Below are positions 23,111-34,312 of a stretch of DNA of 43,795 nt, piece by piece (position 1 is the stretch's first letter; each line of letters begins with the position of its first letter). The position numbers and the translations under genes were made by a program. The DNA lies in assembly GCA_001632435.1 (NCBI GenBank), contig KV424108.1, forward strand, positions 5,439-49,233, in the 5' to 3' direction. Below the pieces are notes generated by a model. It searched no databases and had not been told where the DNA came from. It saw only the letters and a program-made list of their open reading frames with translations. Origin of the DNA: Calocera cornea HHB12733. Its lineage: Eukaryota; Basidiomycota; Dacrymycetes; Dacrymycetales; Dacrymycetaceae.

Positions 23111-23790
23111 TACGCACGCTAGTGGCCGGTATGCACTGCTCTTTCTTCGGTGCCGCTCGGTGATGACGTCGTGTTGGTCTAGGTCCTCTACACGGTCACG
23201 AGAGTAAGACACGTGACGGTACAGCTTGGTGACACTGCGTAGCCCAGGCTCTGCACACGAAGGCAGTGTCTGACTCTCGTCACCAGGAAGAATCGCGATT
23301 GCCTTCGTTTGATCACTCAGTATTCAAATCGATTTGATTAGGGGCAGAAGAGTTCCGACCTCGACTATGCAAGTAATGGTCTACCCTTCCAGGAACTCAG
23401 GACGTTTCTCAGCACATCGGCCTGATTTCAAAAAGTGTGATGCGCCCACCGAGATCTTCAGTAATGTGCCTTGTGATGTTTACAGGTAAGTGGCAGCGTT
23501 CTGGGACCGCGTGGTCGCAGCCCGCAACTCTGCCTCCGGAATCCCTATTCACACACCAGAAGGATCTCGCTTGTCTCCCATTCTTCTTGGATATCACAAT
23601 TCCGATGGAAGGGAACGGACTAGTCTCTTGTGCAAATCCGAGAGTGGAAGCGGTTAGGGACACGTATATAAGCTCCAGCTGATCCTTCCCCCAACCGCAC
23701 AACTTCGCTCGCTACCATCACCACCCTCCTCAGAAACACCCTACCTCAGAACGACTATCTCCCTGCACCCGCTTTCCACCTTATCCGACA
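23111..23790. other. intergenic, promoter of II-A
   Basis: No gene seen. TATATAA at 23665-23671 lies about 120 bases before the II-A start codon, in a CT-rich leader context, and is a plausible TATA box. Confidence 0.5.
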
Positions 23791-24794
23791 ATGCCATCCT
23801 CACTGGTCAACAAGACTGAGAGCGCTGCTTCCATCAAGACCTTGGCGGAGGAGTGGGGTCCGATGTATCAGCACGGTGTGCTCCTTTCCGTCTGGTCGTG
23901 TTACACGGTAGTGACTTACTACGTTAGCCATGGGTGCCCTGCTTTGGTGGCCGTTGGTGTTGAGTGTTGTTGCCCTGGGGTTTAATTGGCTTGGGAACAG
24001 TGGCATTGCACCGCCCCGCTGGCTCGAGCTTTGTACGCGTGACCCAATCTGGCCTTCCTCCTCCAAGTCAACTGACCAACATCTAGTGATTTACATGGCA
24101 TGGATTGATATCCTTACGTCTTCCTTCGCCTTCTCATGGCTCTGTGGGACGAAGGAGGCAACTACCAGGCGCCAGCAGGCAGGACTCGTATGGACCGGGC
24201 TCTTGTGTGTGGCTCCACTTTCCCTAATAAAATCCCTCTACTGGCTCCGTGAGCTTGTTCTCTTTCGCGGCTTCGCCAGATTCTCACCAAAATGACACTT
24301 ATGTAGGTGTCTCCGTCCAATGGTGCCGGTATTTCATAGAGATCATCATAGCTGAGGAAGCGCTCGGTGAGTTCACCACACAAGAGCTGTCGGCCTTGTA
24401 GAATGCAACTGACCTGCTGATAGCAGCCGTTACGAATTCCGGCCTCCATAACAATGGCACCATCTCCCATACTCTAACCGGCAATAGCACTGACTCTCAC
24501 GTTCTCCCCTTGCCCGACGATAAGACTCAGGGACTGTCGCTTTTGCTTGCGTTGCTCGGGAATCTCTGCGGCTGCTGCCGTAAAACCCCTTCTGCTTCTC
24601 ACGAGACTCCTTGAAACGGACTAACAAAATGAGCAGATCTTATCATTGGGCTCTGGATTCTTCGGCTGACCTTCTTCGGTCTGGAGCCAGCCATAAACGC
24701 TTTGTCGGAGGAGAGGAAGAAGAAGAAATGCGAGAAGCGGAAAGACGATGACAAGGTTTTCAAAAACGATGTCAAGATTACGAACATGGTCTGA
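23791..24794 (+). CDS. membrane protein II-A (clade II)
   Basis: Uncharacterised multi-spanning membrane protein of 241 residues. Exons 23791-23875, 23928-24032, 24087-24248, 24307-24366, 24424-24579 and 24637-24794; all five introns are phase 1. A short soluble N-terminus carries the clade motif TLAEEWGPMY. Helix 1 follows in exon 2 (ALLWWPLVLSVVALGF), ending at PPRW. Exon 3 holds helix 2 with AWIDI and helix 3 with PLSLIKSLYW. A Ser/Thr/Asn-rich loop precedes a Leu-rich, Cys-containing helix (LLLALLGNLCGCC) and a last helix (LIIGLWILRLTFF). The C-terminus is very basic (ERKKKK) and lacks the PVSTxAVEL tail of the other clade II members. It is tandem with II-B. Function unknown. Confidence 0.85.
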
Positions 24795-25130
24795 TCATGC
24801 CTTAACGAAGGACATCCCAGGCACGCTTCTGTTTGACCATGCCCCAGTCCTTAGGTCTTCACTAGTATGTAGTCATTTGACAATATGCTATCTTGATCAT
24901 GATATCCAACAAATATGTGCCATCCACAGTAGCTGTCTACCTCCGTCGGCGTTGCAAGCTCTGCACTCCGAAGTGAGGTAAGCAGATGGTTACAAGCTCG
25001 ACCGTCTTGCACTGGTTCCGGATTACGCCGCCGCGTTGCAGCTTATGAGACTAGCGCTACTTTTTGATCATCACATACCCGAAATGGCAATGACGCCGCT
25101 CTCACGGCATCAATATGACTCGATTTGGCC

Positions 25131-25136
25131 TATAAA
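25131..25136 (+). promoter_or_regulatory. TATA box of II-B
   Basis: TATAAA located 50 bases upstream of the II-B start codon. Confidence 0.5.
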
Positions 25137-25185
25137 GACTCCCTTATGGACCTCCTGACGGAGGACCCGCACCTGCAAATCTCGG

Positions 25186-26250
25186 ATGGCTGCCGTCGGT
25201 GCCCCATCTGACGTCCCGGAAAGTGCCTCAGTCCCTCTCCCCGCAGTCTCACCGGCTGCATCTACGACTTCGCCTCGGCTTCAGACCATGAGCGTGCATC
25301 AAAGGAGAACAAAGAACACGCACACGAAGACTCTGGGAGACCAGTGGGGGCCGCTCTATGTTTACGGTAGACCAGTCACGACATACTGTATCGAAAGAGT
25401 GAGACTAATGGAACCACAGGCATGGGCATTCTCATCTCGATTCCGTTTGCGTGTGGTGCTTTCCTATTGATTCTGAACTGGCTTATCCCGGACAACAAGG
25501 CGCCGGATTGGCTTTCGGGATGTATGTGATCCACAGAGTCATCGTCCCATGGGCCATGTCCTCTTGCTTCAGCATTGACAGTCCGAGTAGATGTTGCCAT
25601 GGCATGGGTCGAGATCGTGTTGATCGTCGTCAACTCTATATTCTACATGTTTACAGTGGATATCGGGACGGAGAGCCCAAGACCACCAGATATCGATCGC
25701 ATGGGGATCTGCTGTGGACTGGGGTGTGCGAGTCCCATCGCGCTGATCAAGGCGTCCTTTTGGTTCAGTGAGCACTTTAAATTGACAGGCGTACCGTTTC
25801 CCAACAGAAGCGCAGTGTGCCTCGCGGTGTGGAAGTCCCAGACTGCCCATCTTCCGGTTCCGGGTATGTTGCATCTTGCTTCGAGCTGCCTACAGACTGA
25901 TCAGGACACAGAGATCAGGCCTAAGCCGGACGTGCTGACCTTTCACGACATCTGGACCGATATCATCCGCGGCATATCTGGGTACATCCACTTCCTTATT
26001 CAAGTCTGTGCACATGTGGCCACCTGGTGTGGTAAGCGAATCAAAGATGCGACTTGAAGTACGATAAACTCAGAGAATGGCAGATCTGATCATTGGCTTC
26101 ACCATCATCCTGCTGCTTGTCGGACATCTCATTTCTTCGACTGAGTGGTATCAGTCGTTCAAACAACGATGTACAACCTCTTCTTCAGCTGCAAGGTCAA
26201 GTTACGGGCCCGTATCGACTGCTGCTGTCGAGCTGGCGGACCTTGTTTGA
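25186..26250 (+). CDS. membrane protein II-B (clade II)
   Basis: Paralogue of II-A, 272 residues. Exons 25186-25366, 25420-25521, 25582-25767, 25808-25863, 25905-26031 and 26084-26250; intron phases 1-1-1-0-1. The Ser/Pro/Thr-rich N-terminus leads to TLGDQWGPLY. Helix 1 is in exon 2 (ILISIPFACGAFLLILNW), followed by APDWLSG. Exon 3 has AWVEIVLIVVNSIFYMF and a Cys-rich helix ending PIALIKASFWF. The final helix is LIIGFTIILLLVGHLIS. The C-terminus has YGPVSTAAVEL, shared with II-C and II-D. Intron 4 (25864-25904, 41 nt) is short and differs in phase from its paralogues, so that boundary is the least certain. Confidence 0.83.
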
Positions 26251-26804
26251 TTGCGAGAATGTGGAAACCCATGCCGGCAGCCGACTTCCAAGGACAGTGC
26301 TCCGTCATCCGTAGTACACTGTATGTCAATCAAGAGATTTAGCCCTGCATTGCAGCCGTCGCAAATATGAGAACGATGTCACGTGAAAGTAGGCATGGAA
26401 CGCTAGACGTGGGTCGGTGACTCTTCGGCGGAGACATCGTGTGAAACCTGCGTGGGTGTCGGCAATAACCATCAGGGCCCCTTCTACGACCTCCCGCCGC
26501 CCTCACAATGACAGCAGTTAATTACGGCACGTAGTCCAGCACACCGACCTCCTCCGGCACCCGGCTCGTTGAGACACTACTGAGGCCGGCATGGGCGTAC
26601 GCGCAGGGTCATCGTGGGAACGCGCTCCGCAGGGAGGAGGGTTGCCCCGATGAATTGAATGCTGAGCTGGCTATATCAACCGGCCGCGGCCCTGCGCGGT
26701 CCTAGGCTGTCCTGCTCCATCCATCCACTGTGGTATCTCTCAGAGCATTGAGTACCCGAGTCCTTCACGGTCAGACCCGAAGCACAAGCACCACTACAGC
26801 AGCA
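26251..26804. other. intergenic, promoter of AKR-3
   Basis: No gene seen. A TATATC at 26672 lies about 130 bases before the AKR-3 start codon and may serve as a weak TATA element. Confidence 0.45.
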
Positions 26805-28114
26805 ATGTCACTTCCTACACGCAAGATCGGCAAGGATGATGTTCCCTATCCTGGCTTAGGGACTATGGGCATGTCGGTGCGCATACATCGGACTCGATGC
26901 GTTTCCTTATTCTCACTGCGACGACAGGCGTTCTATGACGGCGCAGGCAAGACAGAGAGTAATCTGGCGGTGCTCAAGGCGGCATACGACACGGGATGTC
27001 GGTTCTGGGACACGTATGTCGTTCCTCCTGGCTATATGCGCGCGCTCACGCGAGATGTGTGCAGTGCGGACATCTACGGCAACAACCATATGGGTGAGAA
27101 CGAGCAGCTGCTGGCAAAGGCTTTCAAGGAGGGTGGTGTGAAGCGAGAGGACATCTTCCTCGGTGCGCACTTCCACTCCCCTGACAAGGGTCGCTGGCTA
27201 ACGACGACCTTAGCGACAAAGTTCGGCAACTACCGCGGTCCTGACGGCTTCCGGATCGTCGGCACACCCGAGTACGTTGCGTCGGCTATCGACAAGTCGC
27301 TCGCGGACCTGCAGCTCCCTTTCGTGGACCTGTACTACCAGGTGCGTAAGCTGTCTGAGCTTAGCAGTAAGATAGGGAGGCTGATGGGCGGGCAGCACCG
27401 CGTAGATAAGAATACGCCGATCGAGGAGACGGTTGGGGCGATGCTGAAGCTGAAAGAGGCTGGCAAGATCAGGTGCGTCCTCTGTTACGGCTTTGGCTTG
27501 AGTAGCAGCTGAGGGAGGTGCAGGTACATTGGTCTCTCCGAGTGCTCGGAAGCGACGCTCCGTCGCGCGTCCAAGGTTGCCAAGATCGATGCAGTTCAAA
27601 TTGAATACTCGCTTTGGGAGACGTCTATCGAGACGAACGGCATACTCGACGCGTGTAAGGAGCTCGGCATCACCATTGTCGCGTATTCCCCGCTGGGAAG
27701 GGGCATGCTTACCGGCGCGATCAAGAGCCGTGCCGACCTCAGCCCGACCGACTTCAGGTACCACGCGCCTCGGTTCAGCGAGGAGAACTTCCCTAAGGTC
27801 TGGTTTGCTTGCTGTCTTTCGTTCTTCTGCTTATGCGCGTTCAGAATCTGGAGCTCGTTGAGAAGATCAAGGCGTTCGCCGCAAAGAAAGGTTGCACCGC
27901 TGCCCAGCTCGCCCTGGCCTGGGTACACGCGCAGTGGGAGGGCATCATCGCCATCCCTGGCACAACGCGGCTGGAGGGGCTGAAGGAGAACCTCGGCAGC
28001 GTGAACGTGAAGCTTACGGCTGAGGAACTGAAGGAGATACGCGCGCTGTTGGACTCATTTGTGGTCGGAGGCGAGAGGTACCCCGCTTTCGCGATGGCCG
28101 CGCTGGATACGTAG
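26805..28114 (+). CDS. aldo-keto reductase AKR-3 (YakC/AKR13-like)
   Basis: NADP(H)-dependent aldehyde/ketone reductase, cytosolic, substrate unknown. Seven exons (26805-26876, 26928-27013, 27065-27162, 27214-27341, 27396-27472, 27524-27797, 27845-28114) give 334 residues. The tetrad is Asp52 and Tyr57 (WDTADIY), Lys88 (ATKFG) and His129 (YYQHR). [29 protein letters not shown] and PGTTR are present. The first exon (72 nt) and the last two (274 and 270 nt) match AKR-1 exactly in length, which makes these two the closest pair. Helix residues after DTA are also similar. It follows II-B on the same strand and converges on the flavin monooxygenase gene, 257 bases away. Confidence 0.94.
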
Positions 28115-28371
28115 AGTGGAAACAGTATGCGACCAGGCGCATTGGCAGATATGAAAGTGTAACTGAAAACACAATGAACAATCGACATTCTACATGCATT
28201 GGCATAGCGGACAACAACTGATGGCTGGATGCCTTGTTCACAAATGCCCTGGAGGACGACGTTCATCGATCGGGGACCGTTCTGGAACTAGCTGCATTCT
28301 ATCACCAATTGGCACCATCATGCAAAACCCTTGACATTGAAATCCCAGTAGACTAAGATGCGATACGAATA

Positions 28372-29968
28372 CTATGCTACCCCTCCGACAATAGGTGCCA
28401 TCACAGTCGCTGTGGTGTCCCGGCCGGTGTAGCTCGGCGGGTAGTCCTTGACCATCTGCACAACGATCCTGTCGATCTCGGCCTGTTCCTCAGCGCTGAT
28501 CCTCGGGATATCATACCGATCCTCGCCAAGCAGATCAGCCGGCAAGGACACCTTCCCCGCGTCCATCTCCTTCTGTATCTGCTTCGAAACCGCCTGCCAC
28601 CGTTCTCGCGCATCGGCTTCGGCGTCGTGCTTGTAGATCCACGCGTTGCGCATCTTGATCGAGTCTGGCTCGATGTGCTCGCCCTTCTGGACCTTCTTGA
28701 GCGCGTTGTGCCAGCGTATGCGGAGGTCCTCGCCCGTCTTCTGGGTCTTGAGCACGCGCGCGTAGCGCATCCGCTCGTAGGTCAAGGTCGCGAGGCGCAC
28801 GTTGCCCTTGCCAGCGAGCTTGAGGCAGGTGGCCAGGCAGGCGGAGTCCTCGACGGCTTGGGAGGCGCCCTGCGCGGAGGTTGGCAGATGCGGACTAGCG
28901 GCCTGATCAGATCTTTTGCGATGTGCATACATCCAGGACAGGACTCACTGTGCCGAATCACCCAACAAGCACACTTTCCCGCTCCTACTGATCCACGTCG
29001 GCAACGGCTCGCGGTAGACAATCTTCCAGTCCAAACACGTCTCCGTCAGCTTCATCGCATTGACGATCGTCGGGTCCCAGTCGGCAACGAGCTTGACGGC
29101 CTCCTTCGGGTCGCCGGGCTGCGACCAGGACTCGAGGATGTCCGCCTCGTCCTTGTGCGTTATGATCCAGTTGAACTCTTCGCCGTCTTTGCATGTGTTC
29201 TGCACGATGTGGAGGTCTGGGCCGATCCTGCCAGACACGTCAGTAGCTGCATCCGATCGGAAGGGAAAGTGGTCGAGCGCACCAGACGTTCATACAGTCC
29301 TTCTCCACCAGCCGCTTCGCATACGGGTCGCTCTTGAGTCTGCTCCCCGGCATATACGCGCGATAGCACGCGTACCCCGAGCTCTTCGGCTTGTCCGTGA
29401 ACCCGAGCACGAGCTCCCTGCACGCGCTCTTGATGCCATCCGCGCCGATGACGATGTCCGCCTGGGCGATCTCGCCGCTGTCGAGCGTCACGCTCGGGTC
29501 GTCCTCGTTGTACTTGGCCACGTTCGTGCCCATGTGGATGGGGATGCCCAGCTCGAGCACGCGGTCGATGAACGCCTGGTGGTAGTCCCCCCGGTGTCCG
29601 ATGTACCCTGCCATGTCGAGCAGCCGCTGCGTCGCCAGGATCTCCCCCGTGTCGTACCGCCGCATGTGGAAGACGGGGGACTTGTTCCCGATCGCGACGA
29701 TCTTGTCGAGGCAGCCCCAGCGCTCGAGCAGGCGCAGCGCGTTCTCGCCCAGCCCGAGGGAGTCGCCCAACCGGAGAAATCTGCAGAGCAGTCAGCTACT
29801 GTAATATCGAGAATAAGGGGTATGGACGCACTTCTTAATCTTCTCATAGACGACGACCTCGAACCCCGCATAGTGCATGGCCATCGCGCACGCGCATCCT
29901 CCCAGCCCAGCGCCAACGATGATGACCTTGAACTTGTCCGTTCCCGTCCGAGGATCGACTTCCGGCAT
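28372..29968 (-). CDS. FAD-dependent aromatic monooxygenase (salicylate hydroxylase-like)
   Basis: Group A flavoprotein hydroxylase, expected to hydroxylate an aromatic or related ring using FAD, NAD(P)H and O2. Four exons (29968-29832, 29780-29283, 29227-28949, 28894-28372) give 478 residues. The signatures are in order: the dinucleotide-binding GAGLGG (residues 19-24) after KVIIV, the GADGIKS motif (DG fingerprint), and LLGDSAHPHLPTSAQGASQAVEDS, the GD motif binding the FAD ribityl chain, here split by intron 3. LRLGDSLGLGENALRLLERWG is the usual substrate-side helix. No signal peptide or membrane anchor is seen. The start is the first ATG, 11 residues ahead of the FAD strand. The C-terminal 120 residues are charged and longer than in many homologues. 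Substrate unknown; salicylate-type is a family label only. Confidence 0.93.
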
Positions 29969-30067
29969 ACTGTGCAGCTCGAAGATGCACAACGAATGAT
30001 TAAAAAGTCGATCCTATCGGTCTCGGAGTGCTCTGTTATCCCCGCCCCAGTGCAGAAGCGAGGGGGC

Positions 30068-30073
30068 TATATA
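30068..30073 (-). promoter_or_regulatory. TATA box of the monooxygenase gene
   Basis: TATATA in a CTATATAGCC context (minus strand), 100 bases upstream of the start codon at 29968. Confidence 0.5.
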
Positions 30074-30450
30074 GCATGTTGCTCATTCGCCGCATAGGAA
30101 GAGTCGTCCACGAGACTGAGCACGGCAAAACGTTGGCATGCAGTTCCGAGCCTCCGCATCTCCCGAGTGCCGCACATCCACTCGCCTAAGCTCTGTGTGC
30201 AAAGAGGAGGCACACGGGGAGAACGACCGGGCGAATGTTGATGCGCGTGTCGTTTGCTGCCGCTCTGCGGGGAGGCTCCACGGACAGCCGAGGAGCCCGC
30301 GACGCCGCAACACGTGTAGGTCAAGGCGGGGCTAAAGGGTTCCCCCTTCGCTTGGGTTACAACGACGACCGAGACAACGCCTGGATTTCTTATGTTGGAC
30401 TTAAAAAACAGCACTCGCCGGTAGCATGGGACCGAATGGTCTGTCTGGGC

Positions 30451-31745
30451 TACTATGGGCTCGTTCACGGCCATCTTCGACTGGCAAGGCGCCGTTTTGT
30501 CTGATGCGCTGGCACAAACGGTTGTTACTGCCTCGACTGAATTCTGGCGTCTTCTCTGTGGCTATCATAACAGGTGTCATTCAACAATAATGGTCATTAC
30601 AAACAAACATCGTAAAGGCAAGATATCAAACATGGAGGAGTCGAATTATCAAGAGCAGCGGACCGATTTGTGGACAGCGAGCGGCGGTTGAAGTGGACGG
30701 GAGCCGGTGTTCAGTCGAATTCCTCCAATATGTGCTTCATACGAACGATCATACGGTCCGTCTCTCTGCGAAACTTCCGCATGCGCAAGAGGAGCGCCTC
30801 AGTCTCATCCTTTGGCTTTGGCTTCGGCGTCGGGGCGCGCCGGTACCACTTGGGGGCAGGGTAGCTGTGCTCGGTCCGAGGTCGGTGCGGCTTCGCAACC
30901 TGTTCGCGAAGCCCGTAGTGGAGCGGCAACGCAAGTGCCCTGCTCGCGGGTGGTAGGCGCTGGATTGAACCCAGCTCGGCGATGCTGTCCCACTTGTCCA
31001 GGAGCTTGTCCATCGCCCATTCGGTCGCTTCGAGGAGGAAGCACATCTCCGGGGCGGCTGCAGCGACCCTGGGGGGCTCTATCGTACACGAGTCTTCTGG
31101 GGTTGCTCCGTTAAGCAACCCATTGTCGGTGTTCTTCTCTTCTGGAGCCGTGCCGAGGATCTCCTCGTTTCTCATGCGATGGTTGTTGCGGCGACGGTGA
31201 CGGATGCTCTTGCGCCGGCTCATATCTCGGAGATAGAGATTCAGTCGTGGAGCTAGGAGTGGTACGAGTACAAGAGGTGAGGGGAGATCTCGCGACGGTC
31301 TCGATATTTATCCTCCCCACGCCGTCCCCCGGTCTAGAGGCACACCTCATGCTGATCCTCGCCGGCCACGCAAGCTCACCACATTCACGCATGCCACTGA
31401 TCCTCCCGCATTCTCGAGCCGCCGCACAGCAGGTAGCATACCCAACCGAGGCGGGAGAAGCATACCCCCAATGGGAGGGTGACTGGAATATTGCCGTGAA
31501 GAGTGCCCGGGAAGGCGGTTCCTTGCGGCCGGCGCGAGGTGCGTTGCCGGAATTGGACGGCTGGAGGGATGGGGGTAATCGAAGTTGACCCGGTTGGAGG
31601 GGGCGGCGATTGCGGTGTGAATGGGATCGGCCGCTCGGAGCCCCTATCTAATCTCCGGCTGGGTTGGCCCGATATTCGCTGGGAAGATGGGGTGTAGTGA
31701 TGTGACTCGGTTGCCCCTAACAAAAGCTGCTGTAGAAACGGCTCA
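30451..31745. repeat. segmental duplication, unit 1
   Basis: Unit 1 of a tandem duplication; unit 2 is 32208-33520. The shared parts include the segment with TCTGATGCGCTGGCAC (30500 / 32260), the paralogous genes J and K, their leaders and promoters, GAGTGCCCGGGAAGG (31501 / 33262) and TCCGGCTGGGTTGGCCC (31655 / 33420). Divergence is substantial, so the event is not recent. Confidence 0.75.
30711..31223 (-). CDS. orphan protein J (paralogue of K)
   Basis: Unknown protein of 170 residues, no intron. The N-terminus is Arg/Lys/His-rich (RRKSIRHRRRNNHR) and resembles a nuclear-localisation stretch. An EEILGTAPEEKNT segment follows, then a hydrophobic helix (AAAAPEMCFLLEATEWAMDKLLD). A Pro/Arg-rich linker leads to a predicted C-terminal coiled coil (LLLRMRKFRRETDRM). 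The same blocks in the same order occur in K. The ATG is supported by an almost identical leader before both genes, and a GGATAAA box lies about 85 bases upstream (31305-31313). It could be a lineage-restricted nuclear or DNA-associated protein; this is inference from composition only. Confidence 0.68.
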   Translation of the reverse strand: MSRRKSIRHRRRNNHRMRNEEILGTAPEEKNTDNGLLNGATPEDSCTIEPPRVAAAAPEMCFLLEATEWAMDKLLDKWDSIAELGSIQRLPPASRALALPLHYGLREQVAKPHRPRTEHSYPAPKWYRRAPTPKPKPKDETEALLLRMRKFRRETDRMIVRMKHILEEFD

Positions 31746-32207
31746 TTGGAGATGTCTTATTGCCGTGAATCAAGGGGAGTTCGGAGGGGATGCTTTCCTC
31801 ATTGATTACATCTGTATATGGCTCTGGATAGGGCGAGATGTACAGTAGGTAGTTCTGGGGGAAATGGTCGTGTCAATGGTCTCGATTCCACGATCATGCT
31901 TCTAGGGAACGGAAAAGAGGCCGAAGGCGTTAAAAATGTCATCATAACACGGTTGACATTCCGATGTTCACTGATCTGGGCCGTGCTGGAGCTCGGCCCC
32001 GCGCAGGACGGGTCATCGGGCTGCTTCCGAAGAGGGAGGAATAGCTTGCATTTGCACCCGCTTTGCGGGGAGGCGGAACGTGAGGGTGAAGGCGTTCCTC
32101 CTGCCTGCGCTTCGGTCGCAACGATGAGCGAGACGACGGCTAGCTTTCTTACGTTGAGCTTTCAGACATTATTCGACGACAGTATCTGGCCGAGTGTATG
32201 CATTCGC

Positions 32208-33520
32208 GACTATGGGACCTTTCAAAGTCGTATTCGACGAGCAACGCTGCGATCGGTCTGATGCGCTGGCACGCCGCACAGACGGCTGTTGCCTCCACCG
32301 GATTCTGGCGTCTTCGCTCTGGCTATTGCAACACGCATCATTAAACAACGATCTTCGGTACAAACAAACAGAATGAATCAGTTATAAAAAATGGATGGCG
32401 ATGGATCGAATTATCAATCATGGATCGGGCGATTTATGAATCAAGGACATGGTCATGTAGCGATTACTCAGACTCGCCCATGAGCTTCCTCATGTACTTG
32501 ATCCTGGTGTCCGTCTCCTCCTGGAACTCCTTCAGCTCCTGAAGGAGTACCTCGGTTGGGTCCCTGGGCTTCCGCTCCGGACTGCGGTACGGGAAGATTG
32601 GGGTGTACTTATGGACAGGGGGAGGGGGAGGATCCCGCGACAGCATCCTCCGACGGAAGGTCCTGGAGCGAACATTGAGGTAGAGGTCCCTCATGTCCGG
32701 ACGGAGGGTTGAGGGCACGAGCTCCTCGCCTATGTCGTCGTGCACGTCCAGCAGGGCCGCCATGGCGATAGCTGTCTCGGCCAGAAGGAAGGCCGCCTCC
32801 GGCGCTGCCGCAGCAGCTTCGGTCGGCTTGACCTGCGTTTCTGAGCTGACTGAAGCTGCTTCGTAGGGCAGCTCTGCCATGGTGTTTTTCTCTGGAGCGG
32901 CGCCCAGGACTTCTTCGTCGCTGTCGCCCCAGTCGAGCCTGAACCTGACCTTCTGGTTCCGACTGCGGCGGTTGCTGTTGTGATGCTTGGACTTGCGACC
33001 CATATCTCGGCGATAGAGATTCAGTCGTAGAGCTAGAGGACGTTGGAGTACAAGAGGTGCGGGGAAATATGCGGCAGCTCGGGAGGGTTTTATCCTCTCC
33101 GCTCTCCTCTCCATCCCGTAGGCTTGCCTCATGTCCTCCTCTCTGACCGCGCAAGCTTTCCATTTCCTTTCGCACCACTGATCCTCCCGCATTTCCGAGT
33201 CGCCGCACAGCAGACGGCATTCCCATCCAAGACGGGAGGGTGACTGGAATGCTGATGTGAAGAGTGCCCGGGAAGGTAGTTCCTTCCGGCAAGCGTGAGG
33301 CGGGCTCGCCGGGTCCGGAACGGCTGGAGGGCTCTGGAGGGATATGGTGATGGGAGTTGACCCGGCTGGAGGGGGCGGCGATTGCGGGGTGAATGTGTCG
33401 GGGGAACCATTATCTTATCTCCGGCTGGGTTGGCCCGTGATGTCCTGATGGGAAGATAGGGTGCTGTGAGGCGCCCTGCCAGCTACCCCCAACAGAGGCC
33501 GCTGCTGAAACTGAATCTTT
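32208..33520. repeat. segmental duplication, unit 2
   Basis: Second unit of the tandem duplication described for unit 1, carrying gene K and its promoter. The two units are separated by about 460 bases (31746-32207) in which no gene was recognised. Confidence 0.75.
32464..33003 (-). CDS. orphan protein K (paralogue of J)
   Basis: Unknown protein of 179 residues, no intron. The basic N-terminus (GRKSKHHNSNRRSRN) is followed by EEVLGAAPEKNT, the alanine-rich helix AAAAPEAAFLLAETAIAMAALLD, a Pro/Arg-rich middle (DPPPPPVHKY), and a C-terminal coiled-coil-like LLQELKEFQEETDTR. An open frame continues upstream of the chosen ATG. The ATG at 33003 is preferred because it aligns with the start of J and follows the same conserved leader; a GGATAAA box lies at 33087-33095. 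No family recognised. Confidence 0.7.
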   Translation of the reverse strand: MGRKSKHHNSNRRSRNQKVRFRLDWGDSDEEVLGAAPEKNTMAELPYEAASVSSETQVKPTEAAAAAPEAAFLLAETAIAMAALLDVHDDIGEELVPSTLRPDMRDLYLNVRSRTFRRRMLSRDPPPPPVHKYTPIFPYRSPERKPRDPTEVLLQELKEFQEETDTRIKYMRKLMGESE

Positions 33521-34312
33521 GAACAGGCCCAACACCGCACCTTCGACACAACCTTTACAATAGAACCACTAGGGATAATTCGATGAGTCATACCAAGCGG
33601 TGTCGTGCCTTCCTATATGCGACAGATGTTCTACTACGCAGCGGGGGTTTGGACCATTCGGTGGAGATCCAGGGGGATGTGTTGTGCGGCGTGTTCCGGT
33701 ACGCGTAGCGCGGGGTGAATACGTCCGCAACGGGTTCTGATTCTATCATGGAAGCCATGGGAGAGGCACCGCTTGTCTCTCGTATTTCATAGCTTGGAAG
33801 AAGAACGAGCAGAGCGGTTCTCAGTTGGCATAGCGTGTAACATGCATTGAGACAGTCATGCGTCGGGAGATGTTTGGTCGTTCGCAGCCACGAAAAACCG
33901 TCCAACCCCATGGCATGGTCCGACACTGTCATGGGCGTTATCAGCGGCTTTAGTACCCGGCTGTCCTTCTGAGAGAACGCCCAGGTTTCGAAGAAGACCA
34001 ACGTCGGCTCCGAAGAAGATATTCCGAACCGGAGCGGTGAGGACCCTAGCGGACGAGCGTGGATCGCGCAGGAAGGACGAGGGTGCACGTGGTTATCGCC
34101 GAGCTCACCATGGAGGTCGCGCGGGTCGCGTTTGTCGCCGTCGTCCGTCCAAGGTCTTGGCCTGCACTCGACGTCTTCTGGACAGCAGTATAAAGGGACA
34201 GCATAACCACGTCGAGAATGGCACAAACCAAGGAAGACAACAGCGGCGAAGATTAGCCGACAGACCAGCACCTCCGGACGGTGACAACCAAATCACTGAT
34301 CTACTCTAAACG
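33521..34312. other. intergenic, promoter of AKR-4
   Basis: TATAAAG at 34189-34195 lies about 120 bases before the AKR-4 start codon. A 227-codon open frame crosses most of this stretch on the minus strand (33588-34271), but it overlaps that promoter and shows no recognised feature. Confidence 0.5.

Noticed and set aside
33588..34271. 227-codon minus-strand frame
   Set aside because: It covers the AKR-4 TATA box and leader and shows no known family. A weak likeness to clade II helix 2 in another frame could not be extended to further exons.
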